DNA of 64,000 bases from JBGPLJ01 sp963826145 (GCA_963826145.1 CAWGVW010000001.1:1240001-1304000); one strand, 5' to 3'. Shown: positions 27,525-38,253, numbered from the stretch's first letter. The notes: generated by a model not told the origin, from the letters alone. Made by a program: numbers and translations.

Positions 27525-28748
27525 ATGGGTCCTCTGCACGACATCACGGTGCTCGACCTCAGCCGGATCCTCGCGGGTCCATGGGCGACACAGGCGCTGG
27601 CTGACTTTGGCGCCACGGTGATCAAGATCGAGCGGCCGGGAGCGGGTGACGACACGCGCAGCTGGGGGCCACCTTATCTCAAGGGTCCGGACGGTCGTGA
27701 TACGGGCGAGTCGTCCTACTTCGCAAGTACAAACCGCGGCAAGCAATCAATCGCCGTAGACTTCGCGACGCCAGCCGGCCGCGACATTGTGCGTCGCCTG
27801 GCGGCGGATGCCGACGTGCTCGTCGAGAACTTCAAGGTCGGTGGCTTGGCGCGTATGGGTCTCGGGTATGCTGACCTCGCGCCGCTCCACCCGCGCCTGA
27901 TCTACTGCTCGATCTCCGCGTTCGGACAGAATGGTCCACTGGCTCAAGCCCCGGGCTACGATGCCATGATCCAAGGCATGGGCGGCCTCATGAGTCTCAC
28001 GGGCCTGCCCGACGGCGAACCGGGGGCCGGGCCGCAGAAGACGGGTATTGCCGTCAGCGATCTCATGGCAGGCATGTATGCCCTGGCGGCGATTCTCGGC
28101 GCGCTCTACGAGCGCGAGCACTCGGGTGCGGGCCAGTTCATCGACATCGCTTTGCTCGATGCGCAGGTTGCCTGGCTCGCGAACCAGGGACTCAATTACC
28201 TTACGACGGGGCAGGCGCCGAAGCGACACGGCAATGCGCATCCGAACATTGTTCCCTATCAGTCATTCGTCACTGCGGATGGCTACCTGATGCTCGCGGT
28301 CGGTAACGACCGGCAGTTTGTGGATTTCTGCCGGGTGGCCGGTTGTGGCGAGCTCGCGAGCGATCCGCGCTTCGTGACGAACGCCTTGCGGGTCGCGAAC
28401 CGCAACATCCTGGTGCCGCTGCTGGAGCCGATCCTGCGTTCACGACCGACTCAGGCGTGGCTCGTGGCCCTCGACGGCGCGAGCGTGCCGTGCGGTCCGA
28501 TCAACGACCTCGCGCAGGTATTCGAGGAACCGCAAGTCAAGCATCGCGGCATGCGTATTGAGCTGCCGCACAAGGGGGCAGGGCAGGCTCCCGGTATCCG
28601 CAATCCGACGCTCTTTTCCCGGACGAACCTCGAATACAGGGCCGCGCCGCCGGTCCTCGGCGAACACACCGACAATGTTCTGGCCGCGCGGCTTGGCCTG
28701 AGCACGGCCGAGCTCGAGAACCTGCGCCGCGACGGAGTCATCGGCTAG
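27525..28748 (+). CDS. CaiB/BaiF family (class III) CoA-transferase
   Basis: Moves CoA between carboxylic acids through an aspartyl-CoA thioester. 407 aa from ATG 27525, with GAGGA ten bases upstream. N-terminal block LDLSRILAGPWATQALADFGATVIKIE, catalytic D179 in GIAVSDLMAGMYA, then the linker and C-terminal block with AHPNIVPYQSF and PCGPINDLAQVFEEPQV. 13 nt after the ABC ATPase, so likely co-transcribed. Overall it most resembles the succinyl-CoA:dicarboxylate (glutarate-type) branch, but donor and acceptor cannot be told from sequence. Confidence 0.92.
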   Translation: MGPLHDITVLDLSRILAGPWATQALADFGATVIKIERPGAGDDTRSWGPPYLKGPDGRDTGESSYFASTNRGKQSIAVDFATPAGRDIVRRLAADADVLVENFKVGGLARMGLGYADLAPLHPRLIYCSISAFGQNGPLAQAPGYDAMIQGMGGLMSLTGLPDGEPGAGPQKTGIAVSDLMAGMYALAAILGALYEREHSGAGQFIDIALLDAQVAWLANQGLNYLTTGQAPKRHGNAHPNIVPYQSFVTADGYLMLAVGNDRQFVDFCRVAGCGELASDPRFVTNALRVANRNILVPLLEPILRSRPTQAWLVALDGASVPCGPINDLAQVFEEPQVKHRGMRIELPHKGAGQAPGIRNPTLFSRTNLEYRAAPPVLGEHTDNVLAARLGLSTAELENLRRDGVIG

Positions 28749-28793
28749 CGCGCCGACGTATCGACCAAGAGGTCAATTCGCTATCCTTCCCGC

Positions 28794-30071
28794 ATGAGCA
28801 CTCCACAGACAATCCGCGTGAGCGACGGCATGGCCGGCGTCCGCTACGAGATTCGCGGACGCCTCGCGCGCCGCGCCCATGAGCTCGAGCGCATGGGCTA
28901 CGAAATCATCTCACTCAATATCGGCAATCCCGGTGCCTTTGGTTTTCGGACGCCCGAGACCATGCGGCTTGCGATGATCGAGAATCTCGCGAATGCGGAA
29001 GCCTACTGTCATCAGAAGGGCATCTTTCCGGCACGCGAAGCCGTCGTCATGCAGCAGCAGGAGCGGGGCATCGAAGGCGTGACGGCCGAGGATGTATTCA
29101 TCGGTAACGGCGTGAGCGAGCTCATCGACCTCGGCCTGCGAGCGCTCTTGAATCCGGGCGATGAGGTGCTGGTGCCGAGTCCCGACTACCCGCTGTGGAC
29201 GGCTGCCGTGACACTGAACCGTGGCAGCGCGCTTCACTACGCGTGCACACCCGAGAACGGTTTCGTTCCGGATCCTGTGGCGATCGAGCGGATGATCACG
29301 CGGCGCACGCGGGCTCTGGTCGTCGTGAACCCGAACAACCCGACCGGCGCGGTGTATCCGCGCCCGGTGCTCGAGGCGCTCGCCAGGATTGCGGAGAAGC
29401 ATCGGCTTGTGCTCTTCAGCGACGAGATCTACGACCAGATCCTCTATGACGGCGCCGGATTTACGCCGATGGCGGAGCTTGTCCACGATACGCTCTGCGT
29501 TACGTTGAGTGGCCTCTCGAAGGTGTATCGCGCCTGTGGCTACCGCGTTGGCTGGGCTGTGTTAAGCGGTGACACCGAGAGCGCAACCGAGTATGCCCGT
29601 GCGCTCGAACTGCTTGCGGCGCTGCGCCTTTGCAGCAACGTGCCGGCGCAATGGGCCGTCCAGACGGCGCTCGGCGGACATCAAAGCATCCGCGAGCTGA
29701 CCCGCCCCGGTGGACGCCTTTACGAGAGCCGCCGGGTGATCGCGGAATCCTGCGCTGCCAGCCGCTATCTCGACGTCGTTGAACCGCGTGGGGCGCTTTA
29801 TGCTTTCGTCGGTGTTGATAGCGGGGCCTTTGCCGATTTCGACGATCAGATCTTCGCGCTCGATCTTCTTGAGCAGAAGCACGTGCTGGTCGCGCCAGGG
29901 TCGAGCTTCAACGTGCCGTATCGCACGCACTTTCGCATCACGAACCTGCCGGAAGCTGCAGTGCTGAAGACGGTTTTCGCGCGTATCGAAGAGCTGCTCG
30001 CGAGCTATGCCGAAGCGCCTGCGCGCAGTGGGCTCAAGCTCGTGCCCGGAGAGCGAGCAGAAAAATCCTGA
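28794..30071 (+). CDS. alaA: Alanine-type aminotransferase (AlaA/YfbQ-like)
   Basis: Fold-type I PLP aminotransferase, 425 aa, that in E. coli makes alanine from pyruvate and glutamate. SLNIGNPGAFGFRTPE near the start, VPSPDYPLWTAAV, VVVNPNNPTGAVY, FSDEIYDQILYDG, Schiff-base K243 in LSGLSKVYRACGYRVGW, and FRITNLPE with the substrate-binding Arg. It is about 20 aa longer than E. coli AlaA, through a C-terminal tail. 45 nt after the CoA-transferase; 35 nt before the nuclease gene. Confidence 0.92.
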   Translation: MSTPQTIRVSDGMAGVRYEIRGRLARRAHELERMGYEIISLNIGNPGAFGFRTPETMRLAMIENLANAEAYCHQKGIFPAREAVVMQQQERGIEGVTAEDVFIGNGVSELIDLGLRALLNPGDEVLVPSPDYPLWTAAVTLNRGSALHYACTPENGFVPDPVAIERMITRRTRALVVVNPNNPTGAVYPRPVLEALARIAEKHRLVLFSDEIYDQILYDGAGFTPMAELVHDTLCVTLSGLSKVYRACGYRVGWAVLSGDTESATEYARALELLAALRLCSNVPAQWAVQTALGGHQSIRELTRPGGRLYESRRVIAESCAASRYLDVVEPRGALYAFVGVDSGAFADFDDQIFALDLLEQKHVLVAPGSSFNVPYRTHFRITNLPEAAVLKTVFARIEELLASYAEAPARSGLKLVPGERAEKS

Positions 30072-30106
30072 AGAATAGCTTGTAACTAACTGATCTTGAA
30101 CCGCTC

Positions 30107-32782
30107 ATGAAGGCAGAGTCACCCGCCTTCGCACACCTGGATTCGGGCGGCCTGCTGATCGTTGAGACGCGCGAGATGGCGCGTGCCATGCACTACGCGT
30201 ACGACCGCGCGCAGCGGATGTACGCCCGTGTGGCTTGGCGATCCCCGCGCATTCGCACGCTCGACGACTGGCTTGCGCTGTTGTGGCAGGAAGTGCGGGC
30301 CGCGACCCACGACCCGCGCATTCTGCGGCCCGATTTTCAGGTCCTACGCGTCCTGGATCCGATCATTGAACGAGACTCGCCCGTACCGCTCCTCAACGTC
30401 GAGGCCACGGCGCGCGCGGTGCTGCGGAGCTGGCGGCGCGTGCATGAGTGGTGCTGCGACGGAGAAAGCCCACGGGCGACGCTGGAGGAGCTGAGTTTCG
30501 TGCGCTGGACGCAAGATCTGCACCGCGAGCAGCGGGAGGGGCGGTGGATTGACCGGGCGCTATTGCCGTCCTTGCTGATGGCGGATGTGCCTCGTTCGAT
30601 CGGCATTGAACGAATCGCAACGCTTGGTTTCGATCCGGAGCCGCCCGCGATCCGGCAGCTCTTCGCGGCGTTTGCCCGAGCCGGTGCGTCGCACGCGCGT
30701 TTGCCGTTCGAATCCATGCAGTCTCAGTGCCGGCACTTCGCGGCGGCGAGTGCAGAAGACGAACTGCTTGCTGCCGCATCCTGGGCGCGTGCAAAACTCG
30801 GGGAGTCTGAAGGCATCCAGGTCGCGATTATCGTGGCGGATCTGGCGGATCGTCGCGCCCAAGTGCGATCAATTTTTGATCGTCTCGTCGATCCCGCGAG
30901 GCTTCTCCCGACAACGCCGGAACGTCTGCCGCTCTATTCGATTATCGGTGGCGCGCGCCTCGATGAGCACTCGATCGTCGATACGGCATTGCGGGCGCTG
31001 CGCCTTGCCGACGCGCAAGTGTCGTGGACTGAGATCGGGCAACTCTTGCGCAGCCCATATCTCGTGGGATGGCCGGAGGAATCCGGCGAACGCGCGCTTC
31101 TCGATCGCAGATTGCGGGAGGCGAGGCGCATCGTCTGGCGTTTCAAGGATGTGCTGCCGTTGGCCCGCGACGGCGGCTGTGACCGATGGGTGCGCGCTTG
31201 CCTGGCGCTGCAAAGCGAACTGCGCGATCCGCGTGAACGATTGAGTGCCAGCGCCTGGGCGCAACGCATGGGCTCTGCGCTTCGGGCCGTCGGTTGGGGT
31301 GAGGGTCGGCCGCTCGCAAGTGCAGAGTTCCAAGCTGCGAACCGCTTGCGTGAAATCCTCGCCGAACTCGCCGGGCTCGACGCATTGTTCGCGCCGCTCG
31401 ATCTCGCGAGCGCACGCCGCGAACTTGAGCGACTTTGCCGCGACACCGGCTTTCAGCCGGAAAGCGGTGATCCGCCCATTCGCATTCTCGATCGTATCGA
31501 TCATCCTGGACCGGCGTACGACGGGCTCTGGATCGCGGGATTGAGCGCAGACCGCTGGCCGCGTTCAGCCGAGCCGGACCCGTTCCTGCCGATTGTCCGC
31601 CAGCGCGCGGCCGGCATGCCTTGGGCGAGCGCAGCGGATACATTGGCGTTGGCGCAGCGTTCGATGCACCGGTTGCTGAGTGCCGCTCCCGAAATCGTGA
31701 TGAGCTGGCCCGGCCACATCGATGACAGCGTAAGTGGGCCGTCACCGCTCATTCCGGCCGGTCTCGCGGCCTGGCGACCGGCTGCACACGAAGTGACATT
31801 TGCCGAAGCGATACAGGCAGCGAGCCGCATGGAAGCGATTCGCGATCCGGGGACACCGATCCTGCCCGCGCCCGATGCGCTGCGCGGCGGCACGAGGATT
31901 CTCGAGTTGCAGGCGAAATGCCCGTTCCGCGCATTCGGAGAGTTGCGCCTAGCGGCACAGCGGCTCGAATCACCCCGCCCGGGAATCGCGCGTCAGCTCC
32001 GCGGCCAGCTCGCGCATCGCGCACTCGAGCTCCTCTGGCGTGAACTCGGATCGCAGGGGGAGTTGCGGGCGCTGCAAACCGAGCGACTACAGTCGCTTGT
32101 CGCCGCAGCTGTGAACCAAGCCGCTCGCGAACTTGCGACGGCGGCGCCGCGCCGGCTGATTGCCATAGAGCGCACACGGCTTGGCAACGCGATCGAGGCG
32201 CTGCTCGCCAAGGAACTTGAGCGTGCGCCGTTTCACGTCGTTGCGGTCGAGGTGAATGAGCGCCACCAGGTGGGCGGCGTCGCACTCAACTTTCGCATAG
32301 ACCGCATCGACGAACTGGAAGCGTCCGCCGGAGGGGGAGAGTTCATTATTGATTACAAGACCGGACGGCCGACGACGCCGCGCTGGATCGGTGCCGGGCG
32401 CGACATGCCCCAATTGCCGGCTTATGCCGTGGCGCGCAGTCGGCCGCTGGCGGGCCTCGCTTTCGCCGAGCTCGACGTGCGCAAACCCGGATTTCGTGGC
32501 CTCGCCGCCGGCGCTGAGGCAGGACGCGCCATTCGCGAACCACGATCGGCGCGCAAGCTCCTGAAGGACGCGAACGGACTCGATACTGTGCTCGCCGATT
32601 GGGGTGCTTGGACGGCAGGGCTCATGGCTGGATACGTTGCCGGTGATGCCCGGATCAATCCCGTCTCGGCCAGCACCTGTCGCGAGTGCGCGCTCGCTGC
32701 GCTTTGCCGCATCGGCCCGGACCTGCCGGCCGAGGATGAGGCGGGCCCTGAGATCGGCGAAGAGACCGACAATGACACCTGA
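30107..32782 (+). CDS. AddB-like PD-(D/E)XK nuclease, probable DNA repair protein
   Basis: 891-aa protein of the family described as probable DNA repair protein with RecB-type nuclease. N-terminal two thirds resemble an inactivated helicase (no intact Walker A). The C-terminal nuclease shows AHRALELLW and IIDYKTGRP (catalytic Asp and Lys). C in LQAKCPFRAF together with the cluster TCRECALAALC fits the four-cysteine [4Fe-4S] clamp of AddB-type nucleases. It overlaps by 11 nt the following helicase gene, its likely partner in double-strand-break resection. ATG 30107 has only a weak ribosome site (AACCGCTC). Confidence 0.88.
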   Translation: MKAESPAFAHLDSGGLLIVETREMARAMHYAYDRAQRMYARVAWRSPRIRTLDDWLALLWQEVRAATHDPRILRPDFQVLRVLDPIIERDSPVPLLNVEATARAVLRSWRRVHEWCCDGESPRATLEELSFVRWTQDLHREQREGRWIDRALLPSLLMADVPRSIGIERIATLGFDPEPPAIRQLFAAFARAGASHARLPFESMQSQCRHFAAASAEDELLAAASWARAKLGESEGIQVAIIVADLADRRAQVRSIFDRLVDPARLLPTTPERLPLYSIIGGARLDEHSIVDTALRALRLADAQVSWTEIGQLLRSPYLVGWPEESGERALLDRRLREARRIVWRFKDVLPLARDGGCDRWVRACLALQSELRDPRERLSASAWAQRMGSALRAVGWGEGRPLASAEFQAANRLREILAELAGLDALFAPLDLASARRELERLCRDTGFQPESGDPPIRILDRIDHPGPAYDGLWIAGLSADRWPRSAEPDPFLPIVRQRAAGMPWASAADTLALAQRSMHRLLSAAPEIVMSWPGHIDDSVSGPSPLIPAGLAAWRPAAHEVTFAEAIQAASRMEAIRDPGTPILPAPDALRGGTRILELQAKCPFRAFGELRLAAQRLESPRPGIARQLRGQLAHRALELLWRELGSQGELRALQTERLQSLVAAAVNQAARELATAAPRRLIAIERTRLGNAIEALLAKELERAPFHVVAVEVNERHQVGGVALNFRIDRIDELEASAGGGEFIIDYKTGRPTTPRWIGAGRDMPQLPAYAVARSRPLAGLAFAELDVRKPGFRGLAAGAEAGRAIREPRSARKLLKDANGLDTVLADWGAWTAGLMAGYVAGDARINPVSASTCRECALAALCRIGPDLPAEDEAGPEIGEETDNDT

Positions 32783-35700
32783 CCTTGCCCGGCAGGATTG
32801 CGAAGCACGCGAGCGCGCTCTCGATGCCGCCACGAGCTTCGTCGTGCAGGCACCCGCCGGATCCGGCAAGACCAGCCTCCTCACGCAGCGTCTCCTCGCG
32901 CTGCTCGCGCACGTCGACTCGCCCGAGGAGATACTTGCGATCACCTTCACTCGCAAGGCCGCGGGTGAAATGCGTGGACGCGTCGTCGAAGCCTTGCGTA
33001 CCGCCGAATTGCTGAGCGCGCCCGACAACGACCACGAGCGCCGGACCTGGACCCTTGCGCAACGCGCGCTTGCGCGCTCGCGTGAGCGAGGCTGGTCCCT
33101 CGAGCTGCAGCCGTCGCGCCTCAAGATCCGGACGATCGATGCGCTCGCGCAATCGCTCGCAGGCGCTATGCCCGTGCTGTCGCGCGCTGGTGCGACGCCC
33201 GAGGTCGAGCCCGAGCCGCGCGCGTTGTACGACGAGGCGACGCTGCGCCTGTTGGGCGAACTGGAGGAGGGCGGCGCCGTCGAGCGCGATCTCGCGATTG
33301 TGCTGGCACATTTCGACAACGACTACGAACAGGTGCGGAGCCTGTTCGCGGACATGCTCGAACGGCGCGACCACTGGCTGCCGTCGGTTCTTGCATCGGG
33401 CACCGGGCGTGACTGGCGGGAGCGCCTGCAAGCCGATTTGAGCCGCGTTGCCTCACAGACTCTCAAGATCCTCGCGCAACTATTGCCGCCGTCGCTTGCC
33501 GACGCGCTCTGGCAGAGCGCAATGGGCGCTGCGAGCCGTTTTCCGGAGCCGGATGATGCGATGCAATCGCTCGCGCAGTTGCGGGAACCTGCGGGCACCG
33601 ATCCGACTTCACTTGCACACTGGCAGAGTCTTACGCGTTTCGTGCTGGTCGCCACGCGAGATCGATTCCGCAAGACCATGGATAAGAACTGCGGATTTCC
33701 CCCGACCCTGCGTGCTGAGAAGGCAAGTCATCTCGCGCTGCTGGCGGAGATGGCCACGATTCCAGGGGCGCTCGAAGCCTGGTGTGATGTGGCATTCCTC
33801 CCGCCACTCGCCTACGAGGAAGAGCAGTGGCGCGTCGTGGAAGCGCTCCTCGGTTTGCTCAAGCGCCTCACGGCGCATCTGCGTGTCATATTCACGGAGC
33901 GTACCCGTGTCGACTACACGGAGGTAGCGCTCGCTGCACGCGAGGCGCTGGGTCCGCCGGACGAGCCGACCGATCTCGCTTTGCGGCTCGACTACCGGAT
34001 CCGTCACATCCTCGTCGACGAATTTCAGGATACCTCGCTCGCTCAGATCGAGTTGCTGCGCCGGCTGACTGCGGGTTGGACGGGCACGGATGGGCGCACC
34101 CTCTTCTGCGTCGGCGATCCGATGCAGTCGATCTATCGATTCCGCCAGGCGGATGTGGCGCTGTTCCTGCGCGTGCGCCGCCATGGCATAGACAATTTGC
34201 GCCCTGAAACGCTAACGCTCGCGCGCAATTTTCGCTCCCAAGGCGGTGTCGTCGATTGGGTCAACCGGGTATTCGCCGCTATTCTCCCTGCGGCAGATGA
34301 TTTTGCGCGGGGCGCTGTGCGCTACACGCCCGTGCAGGCGTCGCGGCAATCGTCGCATACGCCCGCGGTGCGGATCTGGCCCGCCCTGGAACTCGACCCG
34401 ATTGCGGAGGCCGAACGCGTGGTCGCCATTGTGCGCGAGACCCAGACGCGCACGCCGCAGGCGACTATTGCGGTGCTCGCTCGCACGCGCAGCCACATGC
34501 GGGACATCGCGCGAGCCCTGCGGGCGAACGGCAACTCGTTTCAGGCCATCGACTTTGAAGTGCTAGGCGAGCGGCGTGCCGTCCGCGACCTGTGTGTGCT
34601 TACCCGGGCGCTCTGTCACCTGGACGATCGCGTGGCCTGGCTTGCGCTGCTTCGTGCACCGTTTTGCGGGGTGCGCCTTGGCGATCTCGAGTCGCTCGGC
34701 GAACGCTCGACTGAGCGCACGATCTGGAAGGCTCTGCGAGATGAGGGGCTCCTGGCAGCGCTTTCGAATGATGCCCAAATGATCGTCGCGCGTGTCGCTC
34801 CGGTGCTCGACGCGCGCGCTCGGTCAGTTCGGACGCCGGCCGCTCGCGACAGTGGTGGAGGGCGCTTGGCTTGCGCTCGGTGGACCTGCCGCGGTGGAGG
34901 AGCCGGCCGATCTTGAGAATGCGCGTGTATTCTTCGAACGACTCGCCATGCAAGAGCGTGCCGGGGATCTGCCGGACCCGGTCGTGCTCGACGATGCGCT
35001 GGTGGACCTGCATGCCGCACCGGACGCAGCAGCAAGCGACCGGCTGCAGCTGATCACAATTCACAAGGCGAAGGGGCTCGAATGGGATGTCGTCATCGTG
35101 CCCGGGCTCGGACGCCGCCCACGCGGCGATGGCCGGCGTTTGCTCACGACACTCGAATTCGAACACGCGGACGGCGCGGCGAGCCTCATCTTTGCTCCGG
35201 CTCGCGCGGCAGCCGCCGAGGGCGATCCGCTGGAGATGTTTGTCCGCCGGATCGAAAAGTCTCGTGCGACGCTCGAGAATGCCCGCCTTATGTACGTGGC
35301 GGCGACCCGCGCAAGGGAGGAGCTGCACTTGTTGGGCCACGTCAATGCTGTCGATGCTGAGGACCTCGACAAGGTCGAGCCCGCGGCGAACAGCTTGCTC
35401 AAGGTCCTGTGGACGGCGGTCAAGGAAGAATTTAGACAAGCACCGCGGCCGCTGTTAACGCGTACGCCGCCGATTGCCGTAGTCGTGGATCGCGGTCCAG
35501 CGCTATGCCGATTGACTCCGGACTGGCAAGCGCCCGCGGCGCCAGCGCTGTTGCAGGCAACGGCACGGGAGATCGGTGAGGCTGACCGGCGTCCGGACTT
35601 CGATTGGGTGACGGAGGTCGCGCGACTCGTCGGGATCGTCGTACACCGGGACCTGGACCGCCGCGTGCGTCTGCGAATGCTCGGCGCGGAAGTGCCGTCG

Positions 35701-36135
35701 ATCGATCCGCTGCTCTTTGCGACGGAACTGCGTGAACTTGGTGTGCCCGCCACGCGTATTGCGGCGGCGGCAGAACGCGCGGCGATGGCGATCCGCCGGA
35801 CGCTCGCGGATGAGCGTGGGCAGTGGATCCTCGCGGCGCACCCTGAGGAAGCGAGTGAATGGGCACTGACCGCTGAGATCGGTGGCGAACTCAATCGGCT
35901 CGTCGTCGATCGGAGTTTTGTGGACGAAGAGGGCATGCGGTGGATCATCGACTACAAGACAGGCACGCACGAAGGGAGCTCCCTTGAAGCTTTCCTGTCC
36001 CAGGAGGCAGAGCGCTACGCATCGCAGCTCGCCCGCTACGCTACGGTCGCGGCACGCCTCGGTCCGCAGCCGGTGCGCGTGGCTCTTTACTTCCCGCTGC
36101 TCGCGGCCTGGCGCGAACTCGTGGCAGCCGGCTGA
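32772..36135 (+). CDS. AddA-like UvrD/Rep helicase-nuclease, frame broken near 34815
   Basis: SF1A helicase with a RecB-type nuclease at its C-terminus, about 1120 aa if repaired. Walker A QAPAGSGKTSLLTQR, motif Ia ITFTRKAAGEM, Walker B ILVDEFQDTS, motif III VGDPMQSIYRFRQADV in the first frame; ITIHKAKGLEWDVVIVPGL, YVAATRAREELHL and nuclease motif WIIDYKTGTHEG with QLARY in the second. The frame changes inside a (CG)4 run at 34811-34818: two bases missing or one extra. ATG 32772 lies 11 nt inside the nuclease gene. Partner of the AddB-like protein in end resection. The break is probably an error in the sequence, but a real lesion cannot be excluded. Confidence 0.88.
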
Positions 36136-37010
36136 AAACCGATCGCCGCGATCATCATGTCCTGCGTTGCGTCGAGATAGCGCAGGGCCTGGTCATAGTA
36201 GACAGCTGCATCGACCGCGAGCCGCTCGACGTCGCTTGTCGCGTCGGTATCTTCATCGATGTCGTAGCCGCCCGCCTTGCCCGGTGCGATGGGAGAAAGG
36301 GGAGCGCGGACAGACTTCTTCAGCACTGCCGTGAGCGCGCTGCCGTCCGGGCGCGTCAGGCGAAAATGGGATTCACCGGCGCGGATCGCCTGCGCGTACA
36401 CCGGAGTCTCTTTCTTACGAGGGAGCAGGAAATCGACGACCAGATGCACGCTGACGAGAGTCACTGCGTCGAGTTTCGAGGCGGCGGTTTGTGCGGCGAG
36501 GCTGGCAGGTGACGTGTCGTCGAGCAGGGCGCGACGGGCGCGAGCAGAGATGACGAGGGCAGTCCGCTGGCCGCTGTCATCGCTCGACTCACGACTCTCC
36601 GGCACCGCCACCAGCACTGGCGCGAGCGATGCACGGCCCGGCAACGCATCAGCCTCAGCGGGAGTGACAACTGCCGTATCCATCGTCTGCAAGTCTTCGA
36701 CAACCGAGTCGTAGAGCGTATCGACGATCGGCTGCAGCTGCTCGCGGTCGAGCGTAATCGCGATGTGCCGCGCTGCCGGAGGCTTGATCGCGTGCGAGTC
36801 CACGAACTCGACGACGAAGCTGACGATGGCGACGCGAGCGGCGGCGGGCGAGTGCTTGCGACCGTCGGTCTCGACGTGGTTTGCGGCCTGCACATCAGTG
36901 GGAGCCGACAGGTCGAAAACGGGAACGCTGGCATCGGCAGAAGCGGCCGTGCGGGCGGCCATTGTAAGGGTCATTGCAAAGTGCGTCGCCGCTAGTGTCC
37001 AGGCGCGCAT
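36087..37010 (-). CDS. Secreted protein of unknown function, last in the gsp cluster
   Basis: 307 aa from ATG 37010, which shares a base with the gspN stop (TGATG). N-terminal signal peptide (RAWTLAATHFAMTLTMAA, cleavage near ASADA). The mature part is acidic, with a segment rich in Ser/Asp around PESRESSDDSGQ and a KAGGYDIDEDTDAT stretch near the C-terminus; I recognise no domain. The position is where Xanthomonas clusters carry gspD (xpsD), but it is far too short and unlike a secretin. Its 3' end overlaps the helicase gene on the other strand by 49 nt. A secretion accessory role is only suggested by coupling to gspN. Confidence 0.7.
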   Translation of the reverse strand: MRAWTLAATHFAMTLTMAARTAASADASVPVFDLSAPTDVQAANHVETDGRKHSPAAARVAIVSFVVEFVDSHAIKPPAARHIAITLDREQLQPIVDTLYDSVVEDLQTMDTAVVTPAEADALPGRASLAPVLVAVPESRESSDDSGQRTALVISARARRALLDDTSPASLAAQTAASKLDAVTLVSVHLVVDFLLPRKKETPVYAQAIRAGESHFRLTRPDGSALTAVLKKSVRAPLSPIAPGKAGGYDIDEDTDATSDVERLAVDAAVYYDQALRYLDATQDMMIAAIGFQPAATSSRQAASSGK

Positions 37011-37759
37011 CAGAAGCTGTTCTCGATCGAGAATCGCCGCCGGCCCTGCGGATCGACTTCCGGCAGCTTTGCGATGTCGGCGATGACGCCCGGCGGCGCG
37101 CCCGGACGCGCCCGCACCCAACCGGAAACGACTGCGCGCCGGTCACGGTACAGGCGCGCGTCGCCGGAAATCTCGATCGGTCCGCCGGCATCGCGGAAAT
37201 GCCCGACGAGTTCTCCAGGTGTCGCGCTCGCGTCCGTATCGAAGCTCAGCCTGTAACTTCCGAGATACGGCTGGACTGCGGGCGGTCCCGTCAGGGTGCC
37301 GGACTGCGCGTTGCCGCGCACCTGCGTTACCCAGCCGTCTTCGACGACGAGTTCAGAGAAGTGCAGCGTGACCGGACCGCTCCAGCCGATAGGTAGCGCG
37401 CGCCCCGCGAAGGTTGCCGCGTTCATCCGGCCTTCGACGGCCCGCGCTTCGATCCGGCCGCTTCGCTCCATCACGAGATCGGCAGTCAATTGGTCCGCCG
37501 CATTCGCCGCCTCGATATGCGCACCGAACCTACCGCCGAGCAGTGTCATCGGATGCAGTCGCCATTCGATCCGCTCGATATCGAATGCGCCGGCCTGTAC
37601 GCCGACGGCCTGGCCATGCCACAGCGTGCCTTCGAGTGCCGCGACGTGAATGGTTGCAGGGAGCCAGCGAGCCGCGAGCGTTGCCGGAAGTCTCGCGATG
37701 ACGATGCCGAGGAAAGCCGCGATGACCGCGACCATGAGCCACTTGGTGCTCCGGCGCAT
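37010..37759 (-). CDS. gspN: Type II secretion system protein GspN
   Basis: 249-aa inner-membrane-anchored periplasmic protein found in a subset of T2SS. N-terminal helix WLMVAVIAAFLGIVIARLP (residues 7-25), then beta-rich repeats with the family phrase ALEGTLWHGQA and IEWRLHPMTLLGGRFGA. Exact role in secretion is unclear. 11 nt after gspM; overlaps the next gene. Confidence 0.9.
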   Translation of the reverse strand: MRRSTKWLMVAVIAAFLGIVIARLPATLAARWLPATIHVAALEGTLWHGQAVGVQAGAFDIERIEWRLHPMTLLGGRFGAHIEAANAADQLTADLVMERSGRIEARAVEGRMNAATFAGRALPIGWSGPVTLHFSELVVEDGWVTQVRGNAQSGTLTGPPAVQPYLGSYRLSFDTDASATPGELVGHFRDAGGPIEISGDARLYRDRRAVVSGWVRARPGAPPGVIADIAKLPEVDPQGRRRFSIENSF

Positions 37760-37770
37760 GGACGTTCGCG

Positions 37771-38253
37771 TCAGCTTCCGGGCCGGGACAGCTCGAGACT
37801 CGCGTTGACGAGACCCGCAGCGCCCGCCGCTTCCACCGTCGCCGTGACGACCGTAACGCCGAACTGGTCCTGCAGGCGCGCGAGCCAGCCAGCGAGCATG
37901 TCGAAGGAGACGGCGGCGAGTTCGACGCGTGTACCGTTGGTATTGGTCGGCGTCGTGCTCTTGATCGCTTCCGCGAGTCCGAGTTCGCGCGCCGACCGAT
38001 CAATGATGACTACGAGCGATTCGCCCGCGCCTGACATCGCAGCTGCGGCGGTGCGCACCTCCAGTGCGTGCGCTCGCATCCAGACGAGATCGTCAGACTG
38101 CTGCTTCACGCGATGGCGCGCGCCCGTGACTGCGGCATGTAGCGGCCACAGGATTCCGAAGATGAGCACGACGGCCGCCGCGCCGATAACGCCCCAGAGC
38201 ACGAGCTTGCGCTCGCGTACGGCCAGTGAGGCATACCACTCCAGGGCCTTCAT
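37771..38253 (-). CDS. gspM: Type II secretion system protein GspM
   Basis: 160-aa bitopic inner-membrane platform protein that pairs with GspL. Short cytoplasmic N-terminus, helix VLWGVIGAAAVVLIFGILWPL (residues 18-38), a coiled region, and a ferredoxin-like periplasmic domain. Starts inside the gspL stop (4-nt overlap). Confidence 0.92.
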   Translation of the reverse strand: MKALEWYASLAVRERKLVLWGVIGAAAVVLIFGILWPLHAAVTGARHRVKQQSDDLVWMRAHALEVRTAAAAMSGAGESLVVIIDRSARELGLAEAIKSTTPTNTNGTRVELAAVSFDMLAGWLARLQDQFGVTVVTATVEAAGAAGLVNASLELSRPGS

